From positions 1 to 64,000 of the forward strand of contig RHGE01000015.1 of NCBI GenBank assembly GCA_004296775.1: a stretch of 64,000 nt of DNA. Reading direction: 5' to 3'. Source of the DNA: Marinilabiliaceae bacterium JC017 (lineage in GTDB: Bacteria > Bacteroidota > Bacteroidia > Bacteroidales > Marinilabiliaceae). The notes below the pieces were generated by a model. That model saw nothing but the letters and a program-made list of their open reading frames with translations. It ran no database searches and was not told the origin of the DNA. Shown here piece after piece: positions 29,017-38,792 of the stretch (positions within the stretch are counted from its first letter, which is position 1; each line of letters opens with the position of its first letter). The translations under genes and the position numbers were made by a program.

Positions 29017-29178
29017 CTGATGATATCTCAGCTCCCCGGCTGATAATGACTCAGCCCCTCGGCTGATGATGTCTCAGCCCCTAAGCTGATGATGACTCAG
29101 CCCCTAAGCTGATGATGACTCAGCCCCTAAGCTGAGACGGACTCAGCCTACCTATCTGAGATGAACTCAGCCTGCTTA
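29017..29178 (+). repeat. Tandem array, seven 23-bp units
   Basis: Units start at 29017, 29040, 29063, 29086, 29109, 29132 and, after one extra base, 29156. The core is CTGATGATGACTCAG followed by CCCCTAAG in the central units; the flanking ones are diverged. It has no spacers, so it is not CRISPR. Confidence 0.88.
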
Positions 29179-29457
29179 TATGGAATGATCTCAGATGACA
29201 CCCAATTGATAATCTCCGGGGAAACGAAGTATTCTGCCTATTCATACAGAGCGCTTTTGTTTGTATAACGGCAAACTGTTTAATCTTTGAAAGAACTACC
29301 AATAGCAGGTGACCAAACCGATGCCACGTTCAATCCCCCAGCACATTTAATTTGTAAAATGATTATGGTTTAGTTTGGAGTTTATTGTTTATTTTAGGGG
29401 ACGGCTATTTTTAGAGAAAGAATGGGATGAATATAAGAATCTTTGTTATTAGAAAAT

Positions 29458-29476
29458 TGTGGTATGTAATACCACA
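29458..29476. promoter_or_regulatory. Operator-like palindrome upstream of the nuclease
   Basis: TGTGGTAT and ATACCACA flank a 3-base centre. It lies 132 bases before the nuclease ATG in an AT-rich leader. A regulator site is a guess from symmetry alone. Confidence 0.3.
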
Positions 29477-29608
29477 CATCTCGAAACTGAGATTAATTCT
29501 TCATATGAATATGAACATTAAAAAAAGGGGGGGATAAATAAATTATTTCCTTAAATGAATAGCAAATTCAATAAATCAAACAAAACATGTTAATGAAAAA
29601 ATATTATT

Positions 29609-30547
29609 ATGACTGAATTAAAAGAAAACCAAATTGAGCAAATAATATACAACAGCCCATGGCTTATAGACGAAAGATTTACCATTCCAAAAATTAAGGG
29701 AAGCAGAAATGAAAATGGACGACAAATAAATATAGGTCAAGACAATAGTCGATTCATTGATTTATTATTTAAGGATACAAGAGATAACAGGCCAGTAATT
29801 GTTGAATTGAAGAAAGGTAATTTAACAAGAGAAAATATTGCACAGATTTTAGAATATCGAGGGTTGATTACATCATTGAATAATGAAAACAGAAACCAAT
29901 GGTTATCCGAATTTGGACAAAATTACTATGCTCCAAAAATGCTATTGATTGGAAGTGAAGCAGACGAAACAATCAAGATTTCAGCCAATTTAGCAGGAAT
30001 AGAAATTCGTCTTTTTGGTTCTTTCGATGATAATATGATACTTTCCAATTCTTTTCAAGATTTAAATACAAAACTAAAAGAATGGAATAACTTTCGAAAT
30101 ACAGGAAATCGTACCCTAATGGATAGAGACGAGTGGATTATTAATGTTATTGAGCAAACTAACAATGCTGTTTGTGATAATTTTAGTTCTATTACAACAA
30201 TCAATAAGCCTACTACTAATAGCAGAAATGTTTTTTTCCCGTGTGTATTTCCTTTTATAAACATACCTATATATTACAATGATGAAAGTATAATTGGTAT
30301 ATATGAATATTACAACAATGAATTACCTTTTGATGAAACTTATTTCTACTGTGAAGTTGCAATGGAATTGGAGGATATAAAAAAAAGACAAATGAAAAAA
30401 ATTGAAAAAATGGACTTCGAAATAATATCTCCATATAATAATCCCATTTTAAAGATTCCTAGAACAATGTTAGAAGACAATAATGAGTATAAAGATTTTT
30501 TACACAACATAGTTGAAATCACAATTGAGATTGCTGATAATAAGTAA
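29609..30547 (+). CDS. NucS/DUF91-like PD-(D/E)XK nuclease
   Basis: The first 130 residues show a restriction-endonuclease-like fold: Asp51 in FIDLLFKD, Glu66-x-Lys68 in VIVELKKG and Gln79 in AQILEYRG, the D-ExK-Q arrangement of NucS and DUF91/DUF1016-like nucleases. It begins ENQIEQIIYNSPWLIDE, the usual N-terminal helix of this type. Residues 160-312 form an unrecognised second domain. The gene is much more AT-rich than its neighbours, stands alone between a minisatellite and a terminator, and has no methylase or helicase beside it, which suggests acquisition and possibly a defence or repair role. Confidence 0.7.
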   Translation: MTELKENQIEQIIYNSPWLIDERFTIPKIKGSRNENGRQINIGQDNSRFIDLLFKDTRDNRPVIVELKKGNLTRENIAQILEYRGLITSLNNENRNQWLSEFGQNYYAPKMLLIGSEADETIKISANLAGIEIRLFGSFDDNMILSNSFQDLNTKLKEWNNFRNTGNRTLMDRDEWIINVIEQTNNAVCDNFSSITTINKPTTNSRNVFFPCVFPFINIPIYYNDESIIGIYEYYNNELPFDETYFYCEVAMELEDIKKRQMKKIEKMDFEIISPYNNPILKIPRTMLEDNNEYKDFLHNIVEITIEIADNK

Positions 30548-30699
30548 CAATACACAAACATATATGTACCCACCAGGCCAGGAACCTGGCAGATAACCTC
30601 TCGCATACCCCTGCATAAGCAGGCTTAGCCCCTTCCCGTCAATCCAAATGCGTACCTTCAATAGCAGAAACTTACTTAAATGCTATCCGAACACTTAAA

Positions 30700-30734
30700 C
30701 ATCCTTTTCAACTCCACTGAAAAGGATGCTTTTT
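30700..30734 (+). terminator. Terminator-like hairpin
   Basis: CATCCTTTTCA / TGAAAAGGATG (30700-30710, 30718-30728) is followed by CTTTTTG. It is 150 bases after the nuclease gene. The rest of 30548-30947 shows no gene. Confidence 0.6.
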
Positions 30735-30947
30735 GTTGAACACCTGCTCCACATAGTCTCTTAATACATTGAGGAATCGTTTTGGAGGGGAGATACCAAA
30801 AAATAAAACCGGGCTTAGAACAATGTCCCAAACCCAATATTAAATGGCCTGCATCCAATAGCAAAACCATTATCGTAACATTAAATGGTCAACAACCATA
30901 GGGAAGCTAAATTCCAACAATCTATGTTATCCCTTTTTAAATCCAAG

Positions 30948-31787
30948 CTATAGAATGGTTGATAACGGAAAGGTTTCGTCACAACGAATTCCTTTCTCTG
31001 TACTGGTTACGGTGCAGCACTGGTTGTACAGGTCGTGCTCAAAGAACAGGATATAGCCATTCTGTGCAGCTTCCTCCAAAAATGTTTCTTTCTCTTTCAT
31101 GGAGGCCAGCGGATTCACATCGTAAGCCGAAACCCAGGGAAGGGGCATACTGGCTGCTACGGGAATGAGATCGCCCATGTAAGCAATTGTTTTATCCTTG
31201 TAATGGATAACCGGCACAATCTGACCGGGAGTGTGTCCGTTAAAAAGACGCAGCTCCACGCCCGGCAGCCATTCCCCGGATGCTTCCACCACTTTTAACC
31301 GGTTGGCTTCTTTTATGGGCATCATGTTTTCAGGAAAATAAACCGCTCCCTCCCGTACGTTTGGATCGAGGTAATTATCCCATTGATCTTGGCTCACCCA
31401 ATAGTCAGCATGGGGGAAAACCAGTTTTGGCTGTTGTGTATCATCCCATTCCACGCAGCCGCCGCAATGGTCAAAATGGAGGTGCGTCAACACCACGTCG
31501 GTGATGTCGCCAGGTGAATAGCCGGCCTTTGTCAGTGATCCCGCTAGTGTAGCCTCTCCATTGAGCTTATAATAGGAATAGAATTTCTCACTTTGCTTAT
31601 TTCCCACACCGGTGTCAATCAATATTCGCCGGTCACCGGTATCTATCAACAAACAGCGCATGGCCAGGTTGCAAAAGTTTTCCTCATCGCAAGGATATTG
31701 CTTTTCCCACATTTTTTTGGGTACTACTCCAAATACCGCTCCGCCATCACACATAAAATTGCCGGCATCAATTATCGAAAGCTTCAT
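30948..31787 (-). CDS. MBL-fold metallo-hydrolase
   Basis: The 279-residue protein carries the metallo-beta-lactamase motif THLHFDHCGG (His102, His104, Asp106, His107), LLIDTGDRRILIDTGVG before it, a distal GHTPGQIVPVI and FEHDLYNQC near the end. The closest known group is the AttM/AiiB-like lactonase and quinol-hydrolase set, but the substrate cannot be told. It is divergent from the Mur ligase gene with a 166-bp shared promoter region. Confidence 0.85.
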   Translation of the reverse strand: MKLSIIDAGNFMCDGGAVFGVVPKKMWEKQYPCDEENFCNLAMRCLLIDTGDRRILIDTGVGNKQSEKFYSYYKLNGEATLAGSLTKAGYSPGDITDVVLTHLHFDHCGGCVEWDDTQQPKLVFPHADYWVSQDQWDNYLDPNVREGAVYFPENMMPIKEANRLKVVEASGEWLPGVELRLFNGHTPGQIVPVIHYKDKTIAYMGDLIPVAASMPLPWVSAYDVNPLASMKEKETFLEEAAQNGYILFFEHDLYNQCCTVTSTEKGIRCDETFPLSTIL

Positions 31788-31953
31788 GTTCCTGATATTT
31801 TTTCCTTATTTTTCCACGTTCATTTTTTCAACAGATCGTTAAACTTCTGCAAGCCGCTTATGCACCATAAGTTCTTCAGGCACTTAAGAAGCTTAACGAA
31901 CGATTGTTTTAACAAGACATCAAAAATAGGAATTCATCTAAAACAACAATATT

Positions 31954-33318
31954 ATGAGGGTTCATTTTATCGCCATTGGAGGGAGTGCCATGCACAATTT
32001 AGCTATTGCACTAAAAGAAAAAGGATACCAGGTAACGGGATCGGACGACCAGGTTTTTGAACCTTCCCGCTCCAGGTTGCAGGCCCATGGATTATTACCC
32101 AAAACCGAAGGGTGGCATCCCGAAAACATCACTCCGGAACTGGATGCCATCATTTTGGGGATGCATGCCCGAAAAGATAATCCCGAACTGGCCAAAGCTT
32201 TGTCATTGGGACTAAAAGTGTATTCTTACCCGGAATACCTGTATGACCAGTGTAAAAATAAGAAGCGCGTGGTGATTGGCGGAAGCCATGGAAAAACCAC
32301 CATCACGTCCATGGTGATGCATGTGTTGAAAACGTTAGGTATTGATTTTGATTACATGGTGGGCGCTTTACTGGATGGTTTTGATACCATGGTAAGATTA
32401 ACTCCTGACGCCCCCATTGCTGTTTTTGAAGGCGACGAGTATCTCTCCTCTCCGCTCGATTTGACACCCAAATTTCACTGGTATAAACCCGATGTGGCAT
32501 TGCTCTCCGGAATTGCCTGGGATCATGTGAATGTTTTTCCAACCTGGGAGAATTATGTGAGCCAATTTGAAAAATTTGCCACCATGATCCAGCCAGGCGG
32601 TGCGCTGATCTATTATGCCAATGATCCCGAATTGCAAAAAATAGCCAACAAGCCCAATGACGGAATAGCAGTTTTTCCTTACGATACCTTCCCTTCTGCA
32701 GTAGAGAACGGTGTAACTGTTTTGCACCATAACGGGAAAGATTTCCCCATGCAGGTTTTTGGAGACCACAACTTGCAGAACATTAACGGGGCCCGCCTGG
32801 TATGTAATCAATTGGGTATTTCTGATGCGGATTTCCTTGATGCCATGACTTCTTTTGCCGGTGCTTCGAAACGTTTGCAACTATTGGCCGCCTCGGATCA
32901 AACCAATGTATATCTTGATTTTGCCCACTCCCCTTCTAAGTTGCAGGCTACTACCAAAGCGGTTAAAAAACAGTTTCCGGACAAAGAGTTAGTGGCCTGT
33001 ATGGAACTCCACACCTTTAGCAGCCTGAATAAAGACTTTTTACCTCAATATGCCGGCTGCATGGAGAAGGCTGACCATGCTTTTGTGTATTTCAATCCGG
33101 CGGTTGTTGCCCACAAGAAATTACAACCCATTTCAGCAGAGGATGTGTACACCGCATTTAATCAAACCGGGTTGGAAGTATTCACCTCATCGGAAGCCAT
33201 GCTTGAAAGGTTGAAGTCTCTTTCATGGGAAAAACGCAATCTGCTGATCATGACCTCAGGGAATTTTTCAGGTGTTGATATCCCTCATTTGGCCAGGGAA
33301 ATCACTCAGATGGAATAA
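31954..33318 (+). CDS. Mur ligase family protein, Mpl-like
   Basis: Mpl joins a recycled murein tripeptide to UDP-MurNAc. The 454-residue protein starts MRVHFIAIGGSAMHNLAIAL with a Rossmann UDP-binding domain, has the ATP loop GGSHGKTT (about 109-116), the EGDEYLSS catalytic segment and LYLDFAHSPSKLQAT in the C-terminal domain. The MurC signature GxGGIGMS is replaced by GGSAMHNLA as in Mpl proteins, and SSPLDLTPKF is also Mpl-like. MurC itself would be near other dcw genes, which are absent here. Peptidoglycan recycling is therefore the likely role. Confidence 0.8.
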   Translation: MRVHFIAIGGSAMHNLAIALKEKGYQVTGSDDQVFEPSRSRLQAHGLLPKTEGWHPENITPELDAIILGMHARKDNPELAKALSLGLKVYSYPEYLYDQCKNKKRVVIGGSHGKTTITSMVMHVLKTLGIDFDYMVGALLDGFDTMVRLTPDAPIAVFEGDEYLSSPLDLTPKFHWYKPDVALLSGIAWDHVNVFPTWENYVSQFEKFATMIQPGGALIYYANDPELQKIANKPNDGIAVFPYDTFPSAVENGVTVLHHNGKDFPMQVFGDHNLQNINGARLVCNQLGISDADFLDAMTSFAGASKRLQLLAASDQTNVYLDFAHSPSKLQATTKAVKKQFPDKELVACMELHTFSSLNKDFLPQYAGCMEKADHAFVYFNPAVVAHKKLQPISAEDVYTAFNQTGLEVFTSSEAMLERLKSLSWEKRNLLIMTSGNFSGVDIPHLAREITQME

Positions 33319-33462
33319 GAACTGCATTAAAGAAAAGTGTTAATAACTACGGAAGAAAAAATAAATCGGGCTTATTAAACCATTTTTTCCAAGAGAATAA
33401 TTAAAGAGCTGTAACCAATGGATAGGTTAAAGCGTCGTATTGTTTGAGTGGCAAAATAGCAA

Positions 33463-33495
33463 TAGATCGTTAGATTTTAGATAATAGATGTTAGA
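33463..33495 (-). repeat. Inverted copy of the GATCGTTAGATTTTAGAT repeat
   Basis: ATAGATCGTTAGATTTTAG is the complement of the sequence upstream of the kinase gene (about 9057-9079). It is one of several short copies in the window. Confidence 0.6.
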
Positions 33496-33603
33496 CTATT
33501 GTATTGACAACTTTATCTATTGAATAGATACGAATTCCAAGTCTTTTATTTAAGTTATAAACCGCTTAATTAATTATTTTTCAACCGATAAAATACCAAA
33601 GCT

Positions 33604-34635
33604 ATGAAATCAACATCTAAAACAATGATTCATCTGTTCACGGTTCTGATGCTGGTGGGTGCTTCCATGAATGCTTGCGCACAGGACATACTGGATGAAG
33701 TCAACAAAACCTTCCCGAACATTACTTCTATCTCAGTAGAGGGCTCTTTTTGTAACGTTGAAGTGAACGGTTACAGTGGCCACGATGTAGAGTTGCAGGG
33801 AGTAATAAAGTCAACAAAAGACTATGATATTAAAATCAGGTATGAAGAAAGAGACAATGAATTAAAGGTGTGGATAGACCGTCCAAAATCTATCTGGGGC
33901 AGTATCAATGGCAAACTGACTTTTAAGGTGCCAGCCAGCACCAATATTCATGTGGATAATAGTAGCGGCAGCATATATGTCGAAAATATTGGTCAATCAG
34001 AAGTTAAACTTAAAGCCTCTTCCGGTAACGTAAAAGTGAAGAATATTGATACCGATCTGCTGGCCTCCGCTTCTTCTGGTAGTTTATACCTGGAAGATGT
34101 TACCGGTAATGTTAAGTCAAAAACCTCTTCCGGCAGTCAGCAAATTATTGGTGTTAATGGCGATCTGACCACCGAAGCTTCTTCCGGTAGTATCAAAGTC
34201 GAAGGTATTGGTGGCAATGCAGAGATTAAGACCAGTTCAGGCGGCCAGCTGTTATATATGATTGAAGGAGATGTGCAGTCCCGGGCATCATCAGGCAGCT
34301 TAAAAATTGACCAAGTGACAGGTGATCTTACGGCCAATACTACTTCAGGTGGAATCAAACTGGATCGTATCACCGGTGCTGTCTCTCTATCCTCTTCCAG
34401 CGGTAGTCAGAGAGGCGTAAATATTAAATTAACCGGACACTCTTCTTTTAAATCTTCATCAGGGAGTATTTCCATGGAACTTTTAAACGACACCAATGAA
34501 TTAAGTTTTGAACTTTCTGCCTCATCAGGAAGTTTGTCTGCCAAGGGAACAAGCGGACGTAATTCCCTGGTTATTAAAAAAGGCCCCATCAAGATTTTCG
34601 GAAACAGCAGCTCCGGCAGTCAGTCTTATAAATAG
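33604..34635 (+). CDS. Secreted DUF4097-type beta-helix protein
   Basis: The 343-residue protein has a signal peptide (MIHLFTVLMLVGASMNACAQ) and then a regular succession of short strands with the motif SSGS or SSGN/SSGG about every 19-20 residues (SSGSIYVENI, SSGNVKVKNI, SSGSLYLEDV, SSGSQQIIGV and on), typical of the DUF4097/DUF2807 right-handed beta-helix. The last Cys before AQ could also serve as a lipid site, but the context ACAQD reads better as signal peptidase I. Role is unknown; such proteins sit at the cell envelope. A strong terminator follows. Confidence 0.82.
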   Translation: MKSTSKTMIHLFTVLMLVGASMNACAQDILDEVNKTFPNITSISVEGSFCNVEVNGYSGHDVELQGVIKSTKDYDIKIRYEERDNELKVWIDRPKSIWGSINGKLTFKVPASTNIHVDNSSGSIYVENIGQSEVKLKASSGNVKVKNIDTDLLASASSGSLYLEDVTGNVKSKTSSGSQQIIGVNGDLTTEASSGSIKVEGIGGNAEIKTSSGGQLLYMIEGDVQSRASSGSLKIDQVTGDLTANTTSGGIKLDRITGAVSLSSSSGSQRGVNIKLTGHSSFKSSSGSISMELLNDTNELSFELSASSGSLSAKGTSGRNSLVIKKGPIKIFGNSSSGSQSYK

Positions 34636-34656
34636 CAGATTATTATATCTTGAAAT

Positions 34657-34689
34657 AAAAAAGCCCCGGTTGAATACCGGGGCTTTTTG
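34657..34689. terminator. Bidirectional terminator
   Basis: AAAAAGCCCCGG / CCGGGGCTTTTT with a 7-base loop ends both the DUF4097 gene and the converging CoA-transferase gene. Confidence 0.9.
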
Positions 34690-34708
34690 TATATGTTAGC
34701 TTACCTTA

Positions 34709-36013
34709 TTATTTATTTGACACAAAATGGTAATGAGAACCAAAACGATCGAAGGCGGCTTTTTCAAGCATTTCCCTGTGATCAGGGTGAGCAATGGAAG
34801 TAATCAGACGCGCTCTGTCTTGCAATGTTTTTCCATACAAGTTAACGGCACCATATTCCGTTGCCAGCCAATGCATGTTCGAACGGGTAGTTACCACACC
34901 TGCTCCTTCAATCAAGGTAGGAGAGATCTTGGAAATACCTTTTGATGTTACAGACGGCATCGCAATGATGGGCTTTCCTCCTTCAGAATGACCGGCACCC
35001 CGAATAAAGTCAATTTGTCCTCCCACACCTGAATAGTGAGTAGTTCCGATAGAATCGGCACAAACCTGACCAGTAATATCAACTGATAAGGCGGAATTAA
35101 TAGCTGTTACTTTTTTGTTTTTACGAATAACATGAATACCATTGGTATGGGCCACATCCATCATGGCCACCATTGGGTTATCATCTACAAAGTCGTATAA
35201 AGCCTGCGATCCCATAAGGAAAGAAGCTACAATCTTACCTTTGTCGATTTGCTTTTCTTTACCGTTTACCACTCCACTCTCAATCAATGGCAACAAACCA
35301 TCAGAGAACATTTCAGTGTGTACACCCAGGTTTTTGTGGTTGGTCAACTCTGCCAAAACAGCATTTGGAATACCACCAATACCCATTTGCAAACAAGCAC
35401 CATCTTCAACCAAAGCAGCTACATTTTTACCAATGGTTTTTTCAACATCTGAAAGAGGTGCGTTATTATGGATATATAGTTGTTCATCTTTTTCAACGAA
35501 GATGTCTATGTCTTTTACACTAATCATGGCATCACCCCATGCCCTTGGTACATATTTATTAACCTGGGCAATCACTGTATCTGCATTTTCAATAGCAGCT
35601 AAAGTAGCATCCACAGAAGTACCTAATGAAACAAAGCCATGCTTATCCGGAGGAGAAACCTGAATTAAGGCAACATTCACTTTCAAATATCCTTCGCGAA
35701 TCAATTTCTGAGTTTCACTCAAGAATACCGGAATGTAATCAGCATACCCGGCTTGTGTTTGTTTTCTTACGTTTCCTCCTACAAAGAAAGACTCCAATTG
35801 AAATACTCCTTCAAACTCAGCACCGGCATAAGGCGCAGGCCCTTCGGTATGAATGTGCTGAACTTTTACATTTTCAAATTCTTTGTTGCGGCCACGTTCA
35901 ACCATTGCATTGATCAGTACGTGGGGAGTTACCGCGACGCTACTCAGGTGAATGCGATCACCCGACTTTATAACTTTTACTGCTTCTTCAGCACTTACAG
36001 CTTTGTAATGCAT
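34709..36013 (-). CDS. Acetyl-CoA hydrolase / CoA-transferase family protein
   Basis: The 434-residue protein belongs to the Cat/AbfT family that moves CoA between acetate and a short acyl group such as 4-hydroxybutyrate or butyrate. Visible marks are GGIPNAVLAELTNHKNLGVHTEMFSDG with the probable catalytic Glu in HTEM, and GVGGQIDFIRGAGHSEGGKPIIAMPS in the C-terminal half. The order of these motifs and the length match 4-hydroxybutyrate CoA-transferase. A strong -7 box stands 49 bases upstream. It implies fermentative acid metabolism, consistent with an anaerobic or facultative Bacteroidota. Confidence 0.88.
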   Translation of the reverse strand: MHYKAVSAEEAVKVIKSGDRIHLSSVAVTPHVLINAMVERGRNKEFENVKVQHIHTEGPAPYAGAEFEGVFQLESFFVGGNVRKQTQAGYADYIPVFLSETQKLIREGYLKVNVALIQVSPPDKHGFVSLGTSVDATLAAIENADTVIAQVNKYVPRAWGDAMISVKDIDIFVEKDEQLYIHNNAPLSDVEKTIGKNVAALVEDGACLQMGIGGIPNAVLAELTNHKNLGVHTEMFSDGLLPLIESGVVNGKEKQIDKGKIVASFLMGSQALYDFVDDNPMVAMMDVAHTNGIHVIRKNKKVTAINSALSVDITGQVCADSIGTTHYSGVGGQIDFIRGAGHSEGGKPIIAMPSVTSKGISKISPTLIEGAGVVTTRSNMHWLATEYGAVNLYGKTLQDRARLITSIAHPDHREMLEKAAFDRFGSHYHFVSNK

Positions 36014-36061
36014 ATCTCCAACTGTTTATTGATTTTTTTCTTTATTTAACGACGATAGCTG

Positions 36062-36069
36062 CAAAAGTA
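36062..36069 (-). promoter_or_regulatory. -7 box for the CoA-transferase gene
   Basis: TACTTTTG on the minus strand matches TAnnTTTG and precedes the ATG by 49 bases. No matching -33 TTTG at 19-base spacing was seen. Confidence 0.6.
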
Positions 36070-36573
36070 AAATTTTTAACCAATTTCACCAGTTTATTAA
36101 TCAGTTTAATAAGGCTTTCCGGAATATCTGGATCAAACTATGATATAAATCAATACCATCTTTAAAACTTGCTTACAGTTATTCCTATTCTTTTTTGTAA
36201 AACCATAATTAGCATTACGAATTATTGATTTTCAGAATACTAGATTTAATTAATTAAAAAAAGATAGACTAATTGGGCAATGCGTGGTATATTTTTAAGC
36301 TGATTAAAAAAGCTTAGTATTGTTATAATAATTCACATCAATAATTAAGATAATCAAAATTCAAACGTAACACACAAAGCCATACCTGTTTTAATTAATT
36401 GAAGATAAAAGATGCCGGAGAGTCAAATGACTATAACCCCTTCTATCGCTCATTGCTTAAAAATATTAATTTGACACAGATAATACTGGCCGCAATAGAT
36501 TATCAAATAAATATTTCGACATAAAACAATAAAGATTGGCAATGAGAGGTTTTTTCAATTTCCATACTCATAC

Positions 36574-36757
36574 GAGTGCGACACCCACTACCAGTCGAGT
36601 GTGACACACACTATCAGTCGAGTGTGACACACACTATCAGTCGAGTGCGACACCCACTATCAGTCGAGTGCGACACCCACTATCAGTCGAGTGCGACACC
36701 CACTATCAGTCGAGTGCGACACCCACTATCAGTCGAGTGTGACACCTACTACCATTT
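36574..36757 (+). repeat. Tandem array, eight 23-bp units
   Basis: Units start every 23 bases from 36574 to 36735. The core is GAGTGCGACACCCACTAT, with GTGACACACACTAT in two units; the last unit is degenerate. The 36070-36573 stretch before it is AT-rich and holds no supported gene. Confidence 0.93.
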
Positions 36758-36879
36758 TTTGTTTCTTAATTAACGAGACAAAACTACAAATCTGGTCATC
36801 CCTTGAATCGTATTAATAATGAAACCCCAAAACAATCATCTTTCAGAATTTGGAAAGGTTTTTCACAACAATAGTTCGT

Positions 36880-36993
36880 TGAACCTTTGTAAGTAATTAA
36901 AAAACAGTTTGTATTTATCCAATATGCAAAGTTGTTAATGGTCTAAAAATGGGAGTAAAGTAAATCAGCCTACTCTCTAGCGATCTATTGTTA
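36880..36993 (+). repeat. Intergenic repeat shared with 60020-60142
   Basis: TTTATCCAATA, GTTAATGG, CTAAAAATGGGAGTAA and GCGATCTATTG occur in the same order at 60050-60142. It is a diverged, roughly 110-bp element; its right end is the element also seen at 9018-9079. Confidence 0.7.
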
Positions 36994-37003
36994 CAATCAA
37001 CTA

Positions 37004-37047
37004 AAAAAAGATGCGCATAAGCCAGGAAACTTATGCGCATCGCATTT
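37004..37047 (-). terminator. Terminator for the SulP gene
   Basis: GATGCGCATAAG / CTTATGCGCATC form a 12-bp stem (37010-37021, 37030-37041) with an A-run on its left side, which reads as a T-run on the minus strand. It is about 100 bases beyond the SulP stop codon. Confidence 0.75.
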
Positions 37048-37142
37048 TTGATGTATGAAAGTAATTCCTTTATTATAATAGTTTGTGCTTATTTGATGGT
37101 CAAAACAATTGAGAACCTAACGGTCTATTGTTATTATAAAAA

Positions 37143-38792
37143 TTAGCCTTTCAACTGTTTAGCCCGATCAAGAGCAGTATCAAAATTCTCACAAACATTT
37201 ATGCTTCCAATGTGCTTAATGATACCTTCTTTTTCTAAAACTTTGAACACCTCTTTAGAAACACCGGAAAGTACAATTGGTTTCCCTCCTTTTTCAAGTC
37301 CTTGCAACAAGGTTTTGAAGTGATACAACCCGGTGGCATCAATCATTGGGACATTCCGCATACGCAATACCACAACCTTGGAGTGATTACTGATACTCTT
37401 TTGCAGGTCATTGAATTTATTGGACATTCCAAAAAACAGAGGTCCGCTAATTTCAAACACGTCTACTTCTTCGGGCCACTCCTGCATTACGGCATCTTCC
37501 GGAGTATCTCCAGCAGTTACTGCTCCAATTGTTTTTATTTTAGAGATGTCTGCCATCCGTTTCATGAATAAGATGGCGGCCATTACCATTCCGATTTGAA
37601 TAGCTACCGTTAAATCGATTATTACCGTGATGAAAAACGTAGTTAACAACACCAATACATCATATCGGGGCCCTTTCAGGATGGCTTTAAAAGAACGCCA
37701 TTCACTCATGTTATAAGCGATTACCACCAATATACCAGCCAAACAACTCAATGGAATAAGTTTAGCCAGATTTCCTAAAAACAACATGATGGCTAATAAA
37801 GTACAAGCATGAACGATACCGGCTACCGGGGTACGTCCACCATTACGCACGTTGGTGGCTGTCCGGGCAATAGCTCCTGTGGCAGGAATACCGCCAAATA
37901 ACGCACTACCCATGTTGGCGATTCCTTGCCCTATTAATTCGGTGTTGGAACGGTGGCGTCCGCTAATCATTCCATCGGCAACCACTGCCGACAGCAATGA
38001 TTCAATCGATCCCAAGATAGCAATGGTGAAAGCCGGGCTCACGTAGGATAAGATATTATCGAAATCAAAGTTTGGCATTGACGGCCAGGGCATGTTAGAA
38101 GGGATTTCTCCAAAACGGCTGCCAATGGTCTCCACATCCATGTTAAATAAGTAAGCCAGAAGCGTACAAACAATTAATGCGATGAGTGAACCAGGAATTT
38201 TCACTTTAAGCTTTTGCCAGAATATGGTAATTAAGATACTTACACCACCGATAAGGGCTGCTTGCCATTTAAAGGTACCAGCCGACATAAATAAGATCTT
38301 CATCTTCGGAATAAACTCTGAAGGAAGCTCGGCAGTTGTCAGCCCAAATAAATCTTTTAACTGGGTAACAAAAATGATCAATGCGATACCGGCAGTAAAT
38401 CCTACAGTCAATGGGTAGGGAATGTAACGGATCACCGAGCCAAGCCTGAGCACGCCAAATAAAACCATTATAATTCCGGCTAAAAAGGTGGACATGATTA
38501 ATCCTTCCAGGCCGTATTTGGTCAGTATCGCATATACGATAACTACAAATGCCCCGGTAGGACCACCTATCTGGACACGGCTTCCTCCCAAGGCCGAAAT
38601 AATAAAACCGGCAACAACAGCCGTGATCAATCCCTTATCGGGACTCACTCCGGAGGCAATGGCAAAAGCAATGGCCAGAGGTAAAGCTACCACTCCGACA
38701 ATCAAACCCGCCATGATGTCATTAATAAAATTACTCCGTGTATACCCTCCTTTGAGCGTAGTAATGAGTTTTGGTAAAAAAATTGGTTCCAT
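37143..38792 (-). CDS. SulP-family anion transporter with STAS domain
   Basis: The 549-residue protein begins MEPIFLPKLITTLKGGYTRSNFINDIMAGLIVGVVALPLAIAF..., with the SulP N-terminal pattern and about twelve helices, and ends in a STAS domain (residues about 440-549: DVFEISGPLFFGMSNKFNDL, VVVLRMRNVPMIDATGLYHF). SulP proteins carry sulfate, bicarbonate or other anions; the substrate is not fixed by sequence. The stretch GGIPATGAIARTATNVRNGGRTPVAG is the conserved transport-site region. It stands alone with its own terminator. Confidence 0.9.
   Translation of the reverse strand: MEPIFLPKLITTLKGGYTRSNFINDIMAGLIVGVVALPLAIAFAIASGVSPDKGLITAVVAGFIISALGGSRVQIGGPTGAFVVIVYAILTKYGLEGLIMSTFLAGIIMVLFGVLRLGSVIRYIPYPLTVGFTAGIALIIFVTQLKDLFGLTTAELPSEFIPKMKILFMSAGTFKWQAALIGGVSILITIFWQKLKVKIPGSLIALIVCTLLAYLFNMDVETIGSRFGEIPSNMPWPSMPNFDFDNILSYVSPAFTIAILGSIESLLSAVVADGMISGRHRSNTELIGQGIANMGSALFGGIPATGAIARTATNVRNGGRTPVAGIVHACTLLAIMLFLGNLAKLIPLSCLAGILVVIAYNMSEWRSFKAILKGPRYDVLVLLTTFFITVIIDLTVAIQIGMVMAAILFMKRMADISKIKTIGAVTAGDTPEDAVMQEWPEEVDVFEISGPLFFGMSNKFNDLQKSISNHSKVVVLRMRNVPMIDATGLYHFKTLLQGLEKGGKPIVLSGVSKEVFKVLEKEGIIKHIGSINVCENFDTALDRAKQLKG

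Noticed and set aside
35142-35663. 173-codon plus-strand ORF inside the CoA-transferase gene
   Set aside because: It is the antisense shadow of a gene with clear family motifs.
36574-36757. Array could be a CRISPR array
   Set aside because: The 23-bp units follow each other directly with no unique spacers, and no cas gene is near. The same applies to the arrays at 4871 and 29017.
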